DNA of 64,000 bases from Nocardia arizonensis (GTDB taxonomy: Bacteria; Actinomycetota; Actinomycetes; Mycobacteriales; Mycobacteriaceae). Positions within the stretch are counted from its first letter, which is position 1; the number at the start of each line of letters is the position of its first letter. The notes under the pieces are model-generated. The model saw only the letters and a list, made by a program, of their open reading frames with translations. It was not told the origin of the DNA and ran no database searches. Location of the stretch: contig NZ_LGYZ01000110.1 in NCBI RefSeq assembly GCF_001310275.1, forward strand, positions 62,001-126,000, given 5' to 3'. The position numbers and the translations under genes are program-made. Shown here piece by piece: positions 49,357-61,300 of the stretch.

Positions 49357-52300
49357 TCAAAGCCGGTACCGCAGGACTTCGGCGATGCGGCGCAGCGCGG
49401 TGTCGCCCGTCATGCGCCAGTGGGTGGCGGCCACCGGGTGATCGTGCACACATCCGGTGACCGCGCCCGCCCAGCTCCGCGCGTTGTCCGCGGGCTCGTC
49501 CTCGGCGGCGCTGAAGAACACGATGTCACCGTCGAACCGCCGCGCCCGGTAGGCGGCGTCCAGGGCGATCGAGCCGATGGCGGCGTCGACCACCCGCTCG
49601 ATGCGCCGCGCGCCGAAGGAGGCGAACGGTTCGGGCAGTGCGCCGAGCCGCCTGGCGAGCTCACCCACCTCGACCGATCCGTCGAGGTCGAATTCGGCGA
49701 GCCGGTCGCCGAGCAGTCCGCCGAGCAGTTCGGTCACGGTCGCCGCGGACAGTTCCCAGACGGGTTCGGGCGCGGCCGACGCCCCGTCCCCCGGGCCGAG
49801 CAGGCGGCTGTCCAACATGCCGAGCAGCGCGACCCGCTCACCCTCGTCCTGGAGTTGCACGGCCATGGCGTGCGCCAGGACGCCGCCGAGCGACCAGCCG
49901 AGCAGGTGGTACGGCCCGCGCGGTTGCACGCCGCGGATGTGTTTGACGTAGTGCCGCGCCCAGTCCTCGATGGAATCGGGCAGCGGATCGCCCGAGCCGA
50001 GCGCGGGCGACTGGAGTCCGTACAGGGGGCGGTCGGGGTCGAGATGGGCCGCGAGTCCGGCGAAGGACCAGGCGATTCCGCCGAGGGGATGGACGCAGAA
50101 CAGCGGTTCGGCCGTGCCGGAGGTCCGCAGGGGCAGCAGCACGTCGTAGGCCGCGTCCGAACCCGCGCCCTCGACCCCGCGCGAGCGCAGTTCGGCGACC
50201 AGCGCGGCCGGTGTCGGGGCGACGAGCAGGGCGCGCACCGGAACCTTGGCGTCGAGTTCCGCGGCGAGTCGGGCGCTGACCCGGGTCGCCAGCAGCGAAT
50301 TGCCGCCGCGTTCGAAGAAGTTGTCGTCCGCGCCGACCCGTTCGACGCCGAGGACCTCGGCGAAGATGTCGGCGACCAGCCGTTCGGAGCCGGAGGCGGG
50401 TTCGCGGTAGCCGCGCGCGGCGGTCTTCGGTGCGGGCAGTGCGGCCCGGTCGAGCTTGCCGACCGGGGTCAACGGCATCTCCTCGAGCGCGACCACCGCC
50501 GCGGGCACCATGTGCGCGGGCAGTCTGGCCGCGGCCCACCGAAGGGCCTCCCGCGCGTCGACCGTGTGCGGTGTCACGTACGACACCAATACAACTGTCC
50601 CGCAGGGATTCTCGCGTCCGACGGTCACCGCGTTCGCGATCTCGGCATGGGCGGCGAGGACCGCGTCGATCTCCCCGAGTTCGATGCGGAATCCGCGGAT
50701 CTTGACCTGGAAATCGCCGCGGCCGAGGTACTCCAGTTCCCAGCCGCCGCCGGGCACCCGCACCCAACGCACCAGATCACCGGTCCGGTACATCCGTTCC
50801 CCGGGCGCGCCCCACGGATAGGCCACGAACCGGTCCGCGCTCAGTCCCGGACGCCGGTGGTAGCCGCGGGCGAGAGCCGCGCCCGCGAGGTACAGCTCGC
50901 CGGTGACGCCGACCGGCACCGGCCGCAGACGATCGTCGAGCACGACGCCGAGCAGGCCGGGCAGCGGCGCGCCGATGGTGACACGCTGACCGGCCCGCAG
51001 CGTCGCGTAGGTCGCGCTGATGGTCACCTCGGTCGGACCGTAGCTGTTGACGAATCGGCGACCGGGCGCCCATGCGGCCAGCAGTTCCGGCGTGGTCGCC
51101 TCGCCGCCCGCGGACACGACCGCGAGGTCGGGCAGGTCCGACGGATCGACGGTGCCGAGCATGGACGGGGTGATGATGGTGTGGGTGACCCGTTCGGCGC
51201 GCAGCAGATCGTGCAGTTCCGCGCCGCCGACGATATCGGGCGGCGCGATCACGACGGTCGCGCCGGCGTGGAAGGCGCTGGACAGTTCCTCCAGCGACTG
51301 ATCGAAACTCGGTGAGCACACGTGCAACATGCGGTGTTCCGGTCCGAGCCGCATGGTCTCGATGACCTGTCCGACGAGTCCGCCGAGACCCGCGTGGGTC
51401 ACCACGACGCCCTTGGGCATCCCGGTGGAACCGGAGGTGTAGATCACGTAGGCCGCGTGCGTCGGACGCAGCGGCGCAAGGCGATCCGCGTCGGTGATCG
51501 GTTCGTCCGAACCGATTGCGCGCAACGCGAGCACGTCGGGATCGTCCAATACCAGCCACCGCGCACCGCCCACCGGGCGCGGCTGGTCCCGCACGGTGAT
51601 ACACAGTGCCGCATCGGAATCGGCGAGCATGTAGCCGATACGGGCCTCGGGCAGATTCGGGTCGACCGGCAGGTACGCGCCGCCCGCCTTCGCCACCGCC
51701 CACACGGCGAGGACCATTGCGTAGGAACGCCGCATCACCAGCGCCACAACCGATTCCGGGCCGACGCCGCACTCGGTCAGCATCCGGGCCAGCCGGGTCG
51801 ATTCGCTGTCGAGTTCCCCGTAGGTGTAGGAACGTCCGGCGTCCCGCACGGCGACACGATCCCGGCCGAGTTCGACGCCGCGCGCGAGCAGGTCCGCGAG
51901 TGTTCCCACCGCGAGCGGATCGCCCCCACCCATGCGGGTCAGCCGCCGATGTTCCTCGCCGTCCAGCAGCGGCAAGGCGTAGGCGGGGGTCGCCGGGTCG
52001 GCGACGGCCACGGTGAGTACCCGGATCAGGCGGTCGACCAGGGCACGGGCCGTAGCATCGTCGAAAAGACCTCGGGCGAACCACATCTCGCCGTCGGTCG
52101 ACCCCGGATCGAGCGGCATGGCGAGGGTCAGGTCACCGACCGGCGCCGCCCTCGTTCCGGCGTACAGCGCCACCTGGAACAGCGGGTGCCGCGCCGCCGA
52201 CACCGGCACCCCGAGCAGCCGCACGAGATCGCCGAAGGGCACGTGTCCGTGCGCGAGCGCACACGTTTCGACCCGGTGGGCTTCCTCGACCAGGTCGAGG

Positions 52301-55300
52301 AAGCGCGCGTCCCGGTCGATGCGCGTTCGCAGGACCAGATCGGCCCGGTCCGCACCGGGTCGCGGAATGCCGATGGCGATATCGTCCACGCCGGACAGTC
52401 GCGCCAGCACGATCGCCAGTGCGGTCCGCAGCGCCGTCGCGGGCGACACCGCCGCCGACTCGGCCAGCGAACGGACACCGCGCACCAGCTCCGCGGGAAC
52501 CGAGAACCTTACGTGCCCAGACGATTTCGCGCCTTCGACCATCACGCCGGCCGGCAACGCGATTCGATCGGGCAGATCCGCCAACTCGGTGCGCCAATAG
52601 CGAGATGTCGCGATCACGTCGTCGGATTCCGCCGCGGCACGGACGATATCGCGCACCGCTCGGTCCGGTGCGGCGATCACGCCGTCGAGAACCCGGTGCA
52701 ACCGGTCGGCCAGCGCCCGCGCCGTCGCGTCGGCGACGCGATCGCGCGGATACTCCAGTCGCACGCGCAGCCGATCATCGAGGATGACCAGCACGGTGAT
52801 CGGGTAGTGGGTGAAATCGGCGCCGTCGAACTCCTCGACCCGGAGCCCGCCGAGGGCCGCACTCGCCGAACGCAACCCCTCGGCGTCGACCGGGTACGAC
52901 TCGAACACCACCATCGTGTCGAAGAGATCGCCCCGCCCGACCAGCCGTTGGATCTCACCGAGCCCGAGATGATGATGGTCGAGCAGCGCCACCTGGTCCG
53001 CCCGCATCCGCCGCAGCAGGCCGTGTCCGGTCATCGCGCGGTCGAGCCGGACGCGCACCGGAACCGCGTCGATGAACAACCCGATCATCTCGCCGACACC
53101 GTCGAGGCCCGCGGGCCGACCGGATACCGTCGCCCCGAACAGCACGTCGTCGCGGCCGGTGAGAGCGGCGACGACCAACCCCCAAGCCGCCTGGAACACG
53201 ATATTGGGCGTGACCTCGATCGCCGCCGCGCCCGCGTAGAACGCGGCGGTGGATGCCGCCGAAAGCTCGAATTCACGGGCGCCGAAGCCGGTTCCGGTCG
53301 CGTAGGGCCAGGTCAGCTCGGATTCGAGCAAGGTCGGTGCGGCGCCGTCGAGCACTCGCGACCACGCCGCGCGTGCCGCCGCCGGGTCCTGTGCCGCCAG
53401 CCACGCCAGATAGTCACGGTAGGGCCGCACCGGCGCCAATACGGCCGGATCGCCGTCGCTGCCGTAGAGCAGCAGCAGTTCCCGCATGAGCAGGGGCATC
53501 GACCAGCCGTCGAGCAGGATGTGATGTCCGGTCAGCACGAGATCGTGCGCCCCGGACTCCAGCGCGTACACCGTCACCCGCAGCAGCGGCGCCACCGTCG
53601 GATCGAATCCGCGCCGCCGGTCCTCGTCCAGCAGATCCCGCAACTCGGACTCGGCGACGCCATCGACCACCGACCACGGCACGGTGATCCCATCGGCGAC
53701 CACCTGCGCCGGACCACCGTCGCCCAGGGTGATGAAGGCCGCCCGCAGATTCGCGTGCCGGTCCATGACGACCTGGGATGCCCGGCGCATCCGGTCCATG
53801 TCCAGCGGACCGGACAACCGCCCGCGCAACTGGATCATGTACGGCTCGCGGTCGTCCAGCAGATCCATGAGCGCCCGCATCCCGGTCTGCAACGGGGACA
53901 GCGGCAGCACATCGGACAAGCCGGGGCGCTCCGTGCGCCACCGGTCGAGTTCGACCTGGGTGACCGAGACCAGCGGCACATCCGACGGCGTGAGCCCGCC
54001 CGCCGCCGGATGGTCGAGATGGAGGGCGAAGCCGGCCAGCGCGGCCGACCACCCGTCGGCCAGCTCCCGCACCTCGGCTGCGTCCAGAACCCCGCTCGCA
54101 TATCGGAATTCGGCCTCGAGCCGCGGTCCAGCGGTGCTGTCCACGGTGACTGCGACAATGTCGATCACCGCGGACAGCGGCGCGGCGGGGTCTCGGGTGA
54201 GGGCCGAAGCGCCCGGTTCGACAGTCGGTGGCCACCCCTGAGCCCGCGCCCGCGCGAGATCGAGATAGGCGAAGCCGATCTGCCCGAGGTCGCCGGCGAG
54301 CGGGCCCGCACCGTCGAGGTCGCGATGGCGTAGGACGCCGAAGCCTGCACCGTGGTCCGGGACGGCGAGCAGTTGTTCCTTGACCGCGCGCAAAACCCTG
54401 GCCATCGCCGCGGCATCGGCATCGACGGGCATCCCGGTCAGGTCGAGGGCGACCGGGTGGACGGTGGTGAAGTCGCCGAGAGTCCGGCTCGACCGCGCGC
54501 CGGGCACCGCCGACGCGACCCGACCGTCGCTCTCCAGACGCAGCCGGGTGACCGGCGCGTCGATGCCGCGACGCGCGCGCAGCCCACGCACCGCGACGGC
54601 CAACGCCGCCACGAGCGACATCCGGGCGTCCGTGCGATAGCGCGCGGGAATCGCGGTCAGCACGGCCGCGGTGACCTCGACCGGAATCCGCACGGTGAGC
54701 GAATCCGCACCCGCCTCGGTGTCCAGCGCCGGGTCGAGTGCGCGCGCACCGAGCAGCGGATCGGGTACGGCCAGCACGCCGTGCCAGTAGGCCGATTCAC
54801 CGGACCGATCCGCCGCGGCCACATCGTGCGCCCATCGGCGGAAGGAGGCGCCGACCGCGGGCAGCGCGATCGCGCGGCCCGCGGCACGATCCGCCAGCGC
54901 CCGCGTCAGATCGGTGATCAGGATGCGCCACGACACCTCGTCGACGGCGTATCGATGCGCGGCGAGGACGAGCAGATCGTCCGCACCGGCACGCCGGACG
55001 CGAACGCACCCGAGCAGCCGCGCCGCCGCCGGATCGAGGAGGGCCACGGCCGCCGCGCCGATCCGATCCGGGTCGGCGTCCTCGCCCGCGTCCATCTCCC
55101 CGACCACGGCGTCGGCGGCGACCAATCCTGGTGCGAGCACCTCGAACCGGTGGCGCTCACCGTCGAACCACAGTCGAGAACGCAGGATGTCGTGATGGTC
55201 GAGTATTGCGGCGATCGTGGCGACCAGTCCGGCGCGGTCGATGTCCTCGCGCACTGTCAGCACCGTCGTTCGCGCGCCACCGCGCGACCCGCTGGCGAGG

Positions 55301-58300
55301 AATTCGGAAATTCTCGGCGTGAGCGGGATTTCGCCAACACCGCCGCCCGGCAATTCCGGCAGCGGCGCGGGTGCGCCCGAATCCGCGGCGGCCGTGCGGG
55401 CCAGCGCGGCGACGGTCCGCTGTTCGAAGACATCGCGCGCGGTGAACACGATTCCCGCCGTCTTCGCCAGCGACACCAACTGGATGGACATGATGGAATC
55501 GCCGCCGAGGGCGAAGAACGAATCCTCGGCCCCCACGGTGTCGACCCCGAGCACCCGCGCGAACAGTCCGGCCAGCGTCGCTTCCACCTCGCCCGCGGGC
55601 GCGCGGGTCGCGGCGGCGGCGAAGACCGGTTCCGGCAGGGCTTTTCGATCGAGTTTGCCGTTCACGGTGAGCGGCAGTCGCTCCAGCACGACGATCGCGG
55701 CGGGCACCATGTGCGCGGGCAGGTGATTCGCCACGTGCGCGGTGAGGGTCGCCGGGTCGGGAGTGCGTCCGCGCACGGGCAGCACATACGAGACCAGTCC
55801 CGTGACGCCGGAAGGCAGCGGCCGGACCACGGTGACCGCGAACCCGACCGTCCCGTGACCGGTCAGCACCGCGTCGATCTCGCCCGGTTCGACCCGGAAA
55901 CCGCGCACCTTGACCTGCGCGTCGTCGCGTCCGAGGTATTCGAGCTGCCAGTCGGTTCCGTCGCGGCGCACCACGTCACCGGTGCGGTACATGCGAGACC
56001 CCGGCGCGCCCCACGGATTCGCGACGAACCGCCCCGCGGTCGGTCCCGGCCTGCCACGGTAGCCGCGCGCGAGCCCGCGGCCCGCCAGGTACAACTCACC
56101 CGCGACCCCGGGCGGCACCGGCCGCATCCGCGCGTCCAACACCAGCGCGGACATGCCGTCCACCGGTGTGCCGATGGTGACGCGCCGTCCCGCGGTCAAT
56201 TCCGCGTAGGTGGAGATGATGGTGGTCTCGGTCGGGCCGTAGGCGTTGAAGTACCGGCGGCCGGGCTGCCAGGCCGCCAGCAGTTCCGGCGTGGTGACAT
56301 CGCCACCGACCGAGACCACCTCCAGGTGGTACGGACCCGACGGGTCGACGGTGCCGAGCACCGCCGGGGTGATGATCGCGTGCGTCACGGCCTCCGCGCG
56401 CAGCAGTTCGCCGAGTTCGGCGCCGCCCGCGACCCCGGCCTCCGCGATGACCAGCGTCGCGCCGACCCCGAAGGCGCACAGCCACTCCAGCACCGACGGA
56501 TCGAAACTCGGCGCGCAGACGTGCAATATCCGATGCCGCGCCTCGAGCCCGTACCGGCGCACCGCCTCGCCGAGCAGCCCCGCCAGACCCGCGTGCGTGA
56601 CCGTGACGCCCTTGGGCGCACCCGTCGACCCGGAGGTGTAGATCACGTAGGCCGGATGCCGCGGGTCGAGCGGGATGACGCGGTCGGCATCGGTCACCGG
56701 TACGGGCGACTCCCCGTCGAGATCACGCAGGGTCGCCGGATCGTCGAGCACCAGCCAGTCGATATCGCCGGGCAGCCGATCCAGATACTCCGCCCGCGTC
56801 ATGCCGAGCACCGCGCCGGAATCGGTGACCAGATGCCGAATCCGCGGCGCGGGATGTCCCGGATCCACTGGCAGGTGCGCCGCACCCGCACCCGCGATCG
56901 CGAGCACCGAGGCCACCGTGTCATAGGAGCGCGGCAGCGCGACCGCGACCACGTCCTCCGGCCCGATCCCCCGGCGAATCAGCAGCCGCGCCAACCGCGC
57001 GGACCACGCTTCGACCTCTCCGTACTCGATCGACCGATTCCGATACCGGACCGCGACGCGCGCGCGTCCCAGCGCCGCACCACGACCCAGCAGGTCGGCC
57101 ATGCTCGCGGTGCCCGTGCCGGGGTCGGGACGCACCTCGGTCGATCGCGCGAATTCCGCCGCGCTCAACAGCGGCAGGGCGTCCACCGGGGTCTCGGGCC
57201 GAGCGGCGCCCGCCGCGAGCAACCGCCGATACCGCCCGGCGACATCCTCGATCCGCGCGTGATCGAACAGGTCACGCGCGTAATGGAATTCGGCGACTAT
57301 CCCGGCCGACTCCGCTCGAATGCGCAGGGCGAGATCCCATTCGCCGACCGGCGACGAACCCCGAGTCGAGAACGCGACCCGCGTCGGCGGATGCCCCGAA
57401 CCGGCGTCCGACAGCAGGTGCGCGGGCGTCGCGCCCCACGTAACCGCATGCGCCACAGCGTCTTTCACGTCGGCGACCAATGCCGCGAACGAGAGTTCGG
57501 CCGCCACCTCGGTACGCAGCACCGCGACACCGGCGCCGCCGGGGTGGGCGGCTTCGTCCGCGCGCGAGGCGAGGTGCGGCGTCGCGATGGCGATATCGGC
57601 GGTACCCGACAGCCGGGCCAGCAGAACCGCGAACGCGGCGTGCGCGACCATCGCGTCGGTGGCGCCGGTAGTGGCGGCGAGCCCGCGCAGCGCGGCGCAC
57701 AGGTCCGGTTCGAACGCGATGTCGACCCGGCCGGTCTGTCCCGTCGGCGTCGCGGGGCGACCGCGGTCGGTGGGCAGTTCGACCTGTTCCGGCAGGTCGG
57801 CGAGGGCATCGCGCCAGTAGCGGGTCCGGGTGACGGAGTCGTCGCGGCCGTCGAACCGCCGCGCGATGGACAGCGATGTCTCGTCGGGTTCGGTGTGGCA
57901 GGCGATGAGGAAATCACGCAGGCGGCCGGTGAGCGCGTCCGCGGTTTCCGCGGCGATCAGGTCGCGCCGGAACTGGAGCCGGAGGGTGAGACGAATCCCC
58001 AATTCGGCCTGGATCGCCACCGGATAGTGGGTCACGTTGACGCCGTGCAGGTTCACGATCTCCAGCCCGTCGATCGCACCGTATGCCCGCCGAAGTCCGT
58101 CGGCGTCGACGGGATAGCTCTCGTAGGCAAGCAGCGAATCGAACAGGTCCACCGCACCCGCGGCCCGCTGGATATCGGCCAGCCCGACATGGTGCCGGTC
58201 GAGCAGTGCGACCTGTTCGGACTGAAGGCGTTGCAGAAGTTCGCACACGGATTCGGCCGGATCGAGGCGGACCCGCACCGGAACGGTGTTGGCGAAGAGT

Positions 58301-61300
58301 CCGACCATCCGGTCCACACCGTCGAGCTGCGGCGGACGCCCGGACACCACCGCGCCGAACACCACGTCCTCGCGACCGAGGCAGGACGCGAGTACGAGTG
58401 CCCACGCGGCCTGGACCAGCGTGTTGACGGTGATCTCCCGCGAGGCCGCGAATTTCACGAGGTCGGCGGTCTGTTCGGCGGTGAGATCGGCCGCGTGCGC
58501 GCCGTGGCCGTCCGCCGCGACGGCCGGTGGCGCGAGAACGCAGGCCACCCGAGTCGGCACGAGTCCGGCGAGCGCGTCGCGCCAGGCCTCCAGTGCCGCG
58601 GCGCGGTCGTAGCCGTGCAGCCAGCGCAGATAGTCCCGGTAGGGGACGACCGTCGGCAGCGCCGGCGAATCCCCTCGCGCCGCGTAGGCGAGCAGCAGAT
58701 CCTTCATCAGCAGTGGCATGGACCAGCCGTCGACCAGCAGGTGGTGGGCGGTGAGAACGAGATGGGTCGAACCCGTCTCGGCCCGATACAGCGTGAAGCG
58801 CAGCAGCGGGGCGAGCGCGGGATCGAAGCCGGCGTGCCGCTCGGCGGCCAGCAGCGCGCCGGCGTCGGCCCCCGGCGGGGGCACACGCACCCGCCACGGC
58901 ACCGGCACCCCGTCGCACACCAGCTGCACCGGCTCGCCGTCGGCGGTCGAGTCGAACGACGCGCGCAGCATCGCATGCCGGTCGAGCACGGTCTGCGCGG
59001 CGCCGCGCAGCCGGTCGGCGTCCACCGCACCGGCGAGTTCGACACCGAGTTGGAGCAGGTAGGGATCGGCGCCCGGCGACATCTGGGTCAGATAGAGCAG
59101 ACCCGCTTGGAGCGGCGAGAGCGGCAGCACATCGGTCAGCCGCCGACGCGCACCGTGCCAGGCGTCGAGTTCCCCCTGCGTGACCCGCACCAATCCGACA
59201 TCCGATGGCGTGAGTCCGCCCGCCGCGGGATCGGCGGCGTGCGCGGCCAGCGCCGCCAGACCGTCGACCCAGCGATCGGCCAGTTCCCGTACGGCCGCCT
59301 CGTCGAGCAGCTCGCGAACGTAGGCGAAGGACGCGCTCAGCCGCGGCCCGGCCGCGGAATCGGTGACGATGGCATTGATGTCGAGCGCCGCGGCCGCGGG
59401 CATGGCGCGATCCTGCGCGGTCTCGGGTTCACCCCATTCGGCGGTGGGCAGCCAGTTCGATTCCTCGGGCAGGTCACCCGCGGTGACGCGACCGAGGTAG
59501 TTGAATCCGATCTGGCCGAGCGAGCCGCCGAGCGATTCGGCCGCCTCGGAACGCAGATGCCGAAGAACGCCGAATCCGATACCGCGTCCCGGGACCGCGA
59601 GCAACTGCTCCTTGACCGACTTCAATACCGCGCCGGCGCGAGGCCGCAGCGCGTCACCGGCGAATGCGGACAGGTCGACGGCGACCGGGTACATGCTGGT
59701 GAACCAGCCGATCGTCCGGGTCAGGTCCGCGCCGTCGACCGCCGATTCCTCGCGGCCGTGCCCTTCGAGCCGGATCAGGGTCACCGGCGCTTCGACGCCG
59801 CGGTCGGCCCGCCACTCGCGCACCGCCCATGCCAACGCCGCCAACAGCCCGTCCTGCGCACCGGCGCGATACTTCCCGGGCAGTGCGGTGAGCACCGCGT
59901 GCGTGACCTCGGCCGACACGGTGACGCCGACCCGCCGCACGGAAGCCGCGGTGTCGACCGCCGCGTCGAGCGCGCGCGCACCGAGCGGCGGATCCGCCAC
60001 GGCCGACACACCCTGCCAGTACGCCAGTTCGGCCGTTCGGTCGGCAGCGGTCTCGACCAGCCCGTGCGCCCACCGCCGGAACGACGTGCCGACGGCGGGC
60101 AGGACGACCGGTGCGCCGCTCCCCCGCTGCGCCCACGCCGCCACCAGATCGGCCACGAGAATCCGCCACGAGACACCGTCGATCACATAGTGATGCGCCA
60201 CCACGATGAGGGCGTCCGGTCCGTCGGGTCGGGAGAGCCAGGTGAACGCGATCATGCGCGCCGCTTCGGGATTCAGCCGGTCCACAGCGAATTCCAGTGC
60301 GGTGCGAGCACATCCGGCGAGTTCGTGCGGTTCCAGACCGGCGGGCAGTGCCACGCGGGTGAGTAGCGCGTCCACGTCCACCGAACCCACCGGGAGCGTC
60401 CGCAGCCGCGCGCGGCCACCGTCGAGCACGATCTGCGCTCGCAACATGTCGTGGTGATCGAGCACGGCCGCGAGCGTCGACACCACCTCCGCCCGGTCCG
60501 CGCCCGCGGGCAAGGCCAACACCATCTGCTGGGTGAACCGCCCGAACACCCGGCCGTCGGCCAGATATTCCGCGAGCACCGGCGTCAGAGGCATATCGCC
60601 GACACCGCCGCCGGGCAATTCGGCCAGCGTCGGACCGGACGCGCGGCCCACCGCCGCCACCCGCGCCAAGGCGGCCACCGTGCGCTGTTCGAAGACGTCC
60701 TGCGGAGTGAAGACCAATCCCGCTGCCCGAGCCCGCGAGACGAGCTGGATCGACAGGATGCTGTCACCGCCCGCGGCGAAGAACGAATCCTGCGCACCCA
60801 CCCGCCGCACCCCGAGCACCTGGGCGAACAGTTCGGCCAGGCGGGTCTCCACCGCGCCGACCGGCGGGCGCGACGCCGCGGCCTCGAAGACCGGTTCCGG
60901 CAAGCGCGCACGATCCAGCTTTCCATTGGCGGTCAACGGGATATCGCCGAGCGGCACGATCGCCGCGGGCACCATATGCGAGGGCAGCGACGCCTCGACG
61001 AAACCGCGCAGCTCCTCCGCGTCGACGCTCATCGGATGCCGCGCGGTCACATACGACACCAGCACCGTCGCCCCCGACGGCGCGGTGCGGCCCATGGTCA
61101 CCGCATAGGCGACCGCGGGATGCGCGGCCAGCGCGGCGTCGATCTCGCCGAGTTCGACACGGAAGCCGCGCACCTTGACCTGGAAGTCGGTGCGGCCGAG
61201 GTAGTCCAGCGCGCCGTCGGCGCGGCGGCGCACCAGGTCACCGGTCCGGTACATACGCGAACCGATGTGCGCGCCATACGGATTGGCGACGAACCGCTCG

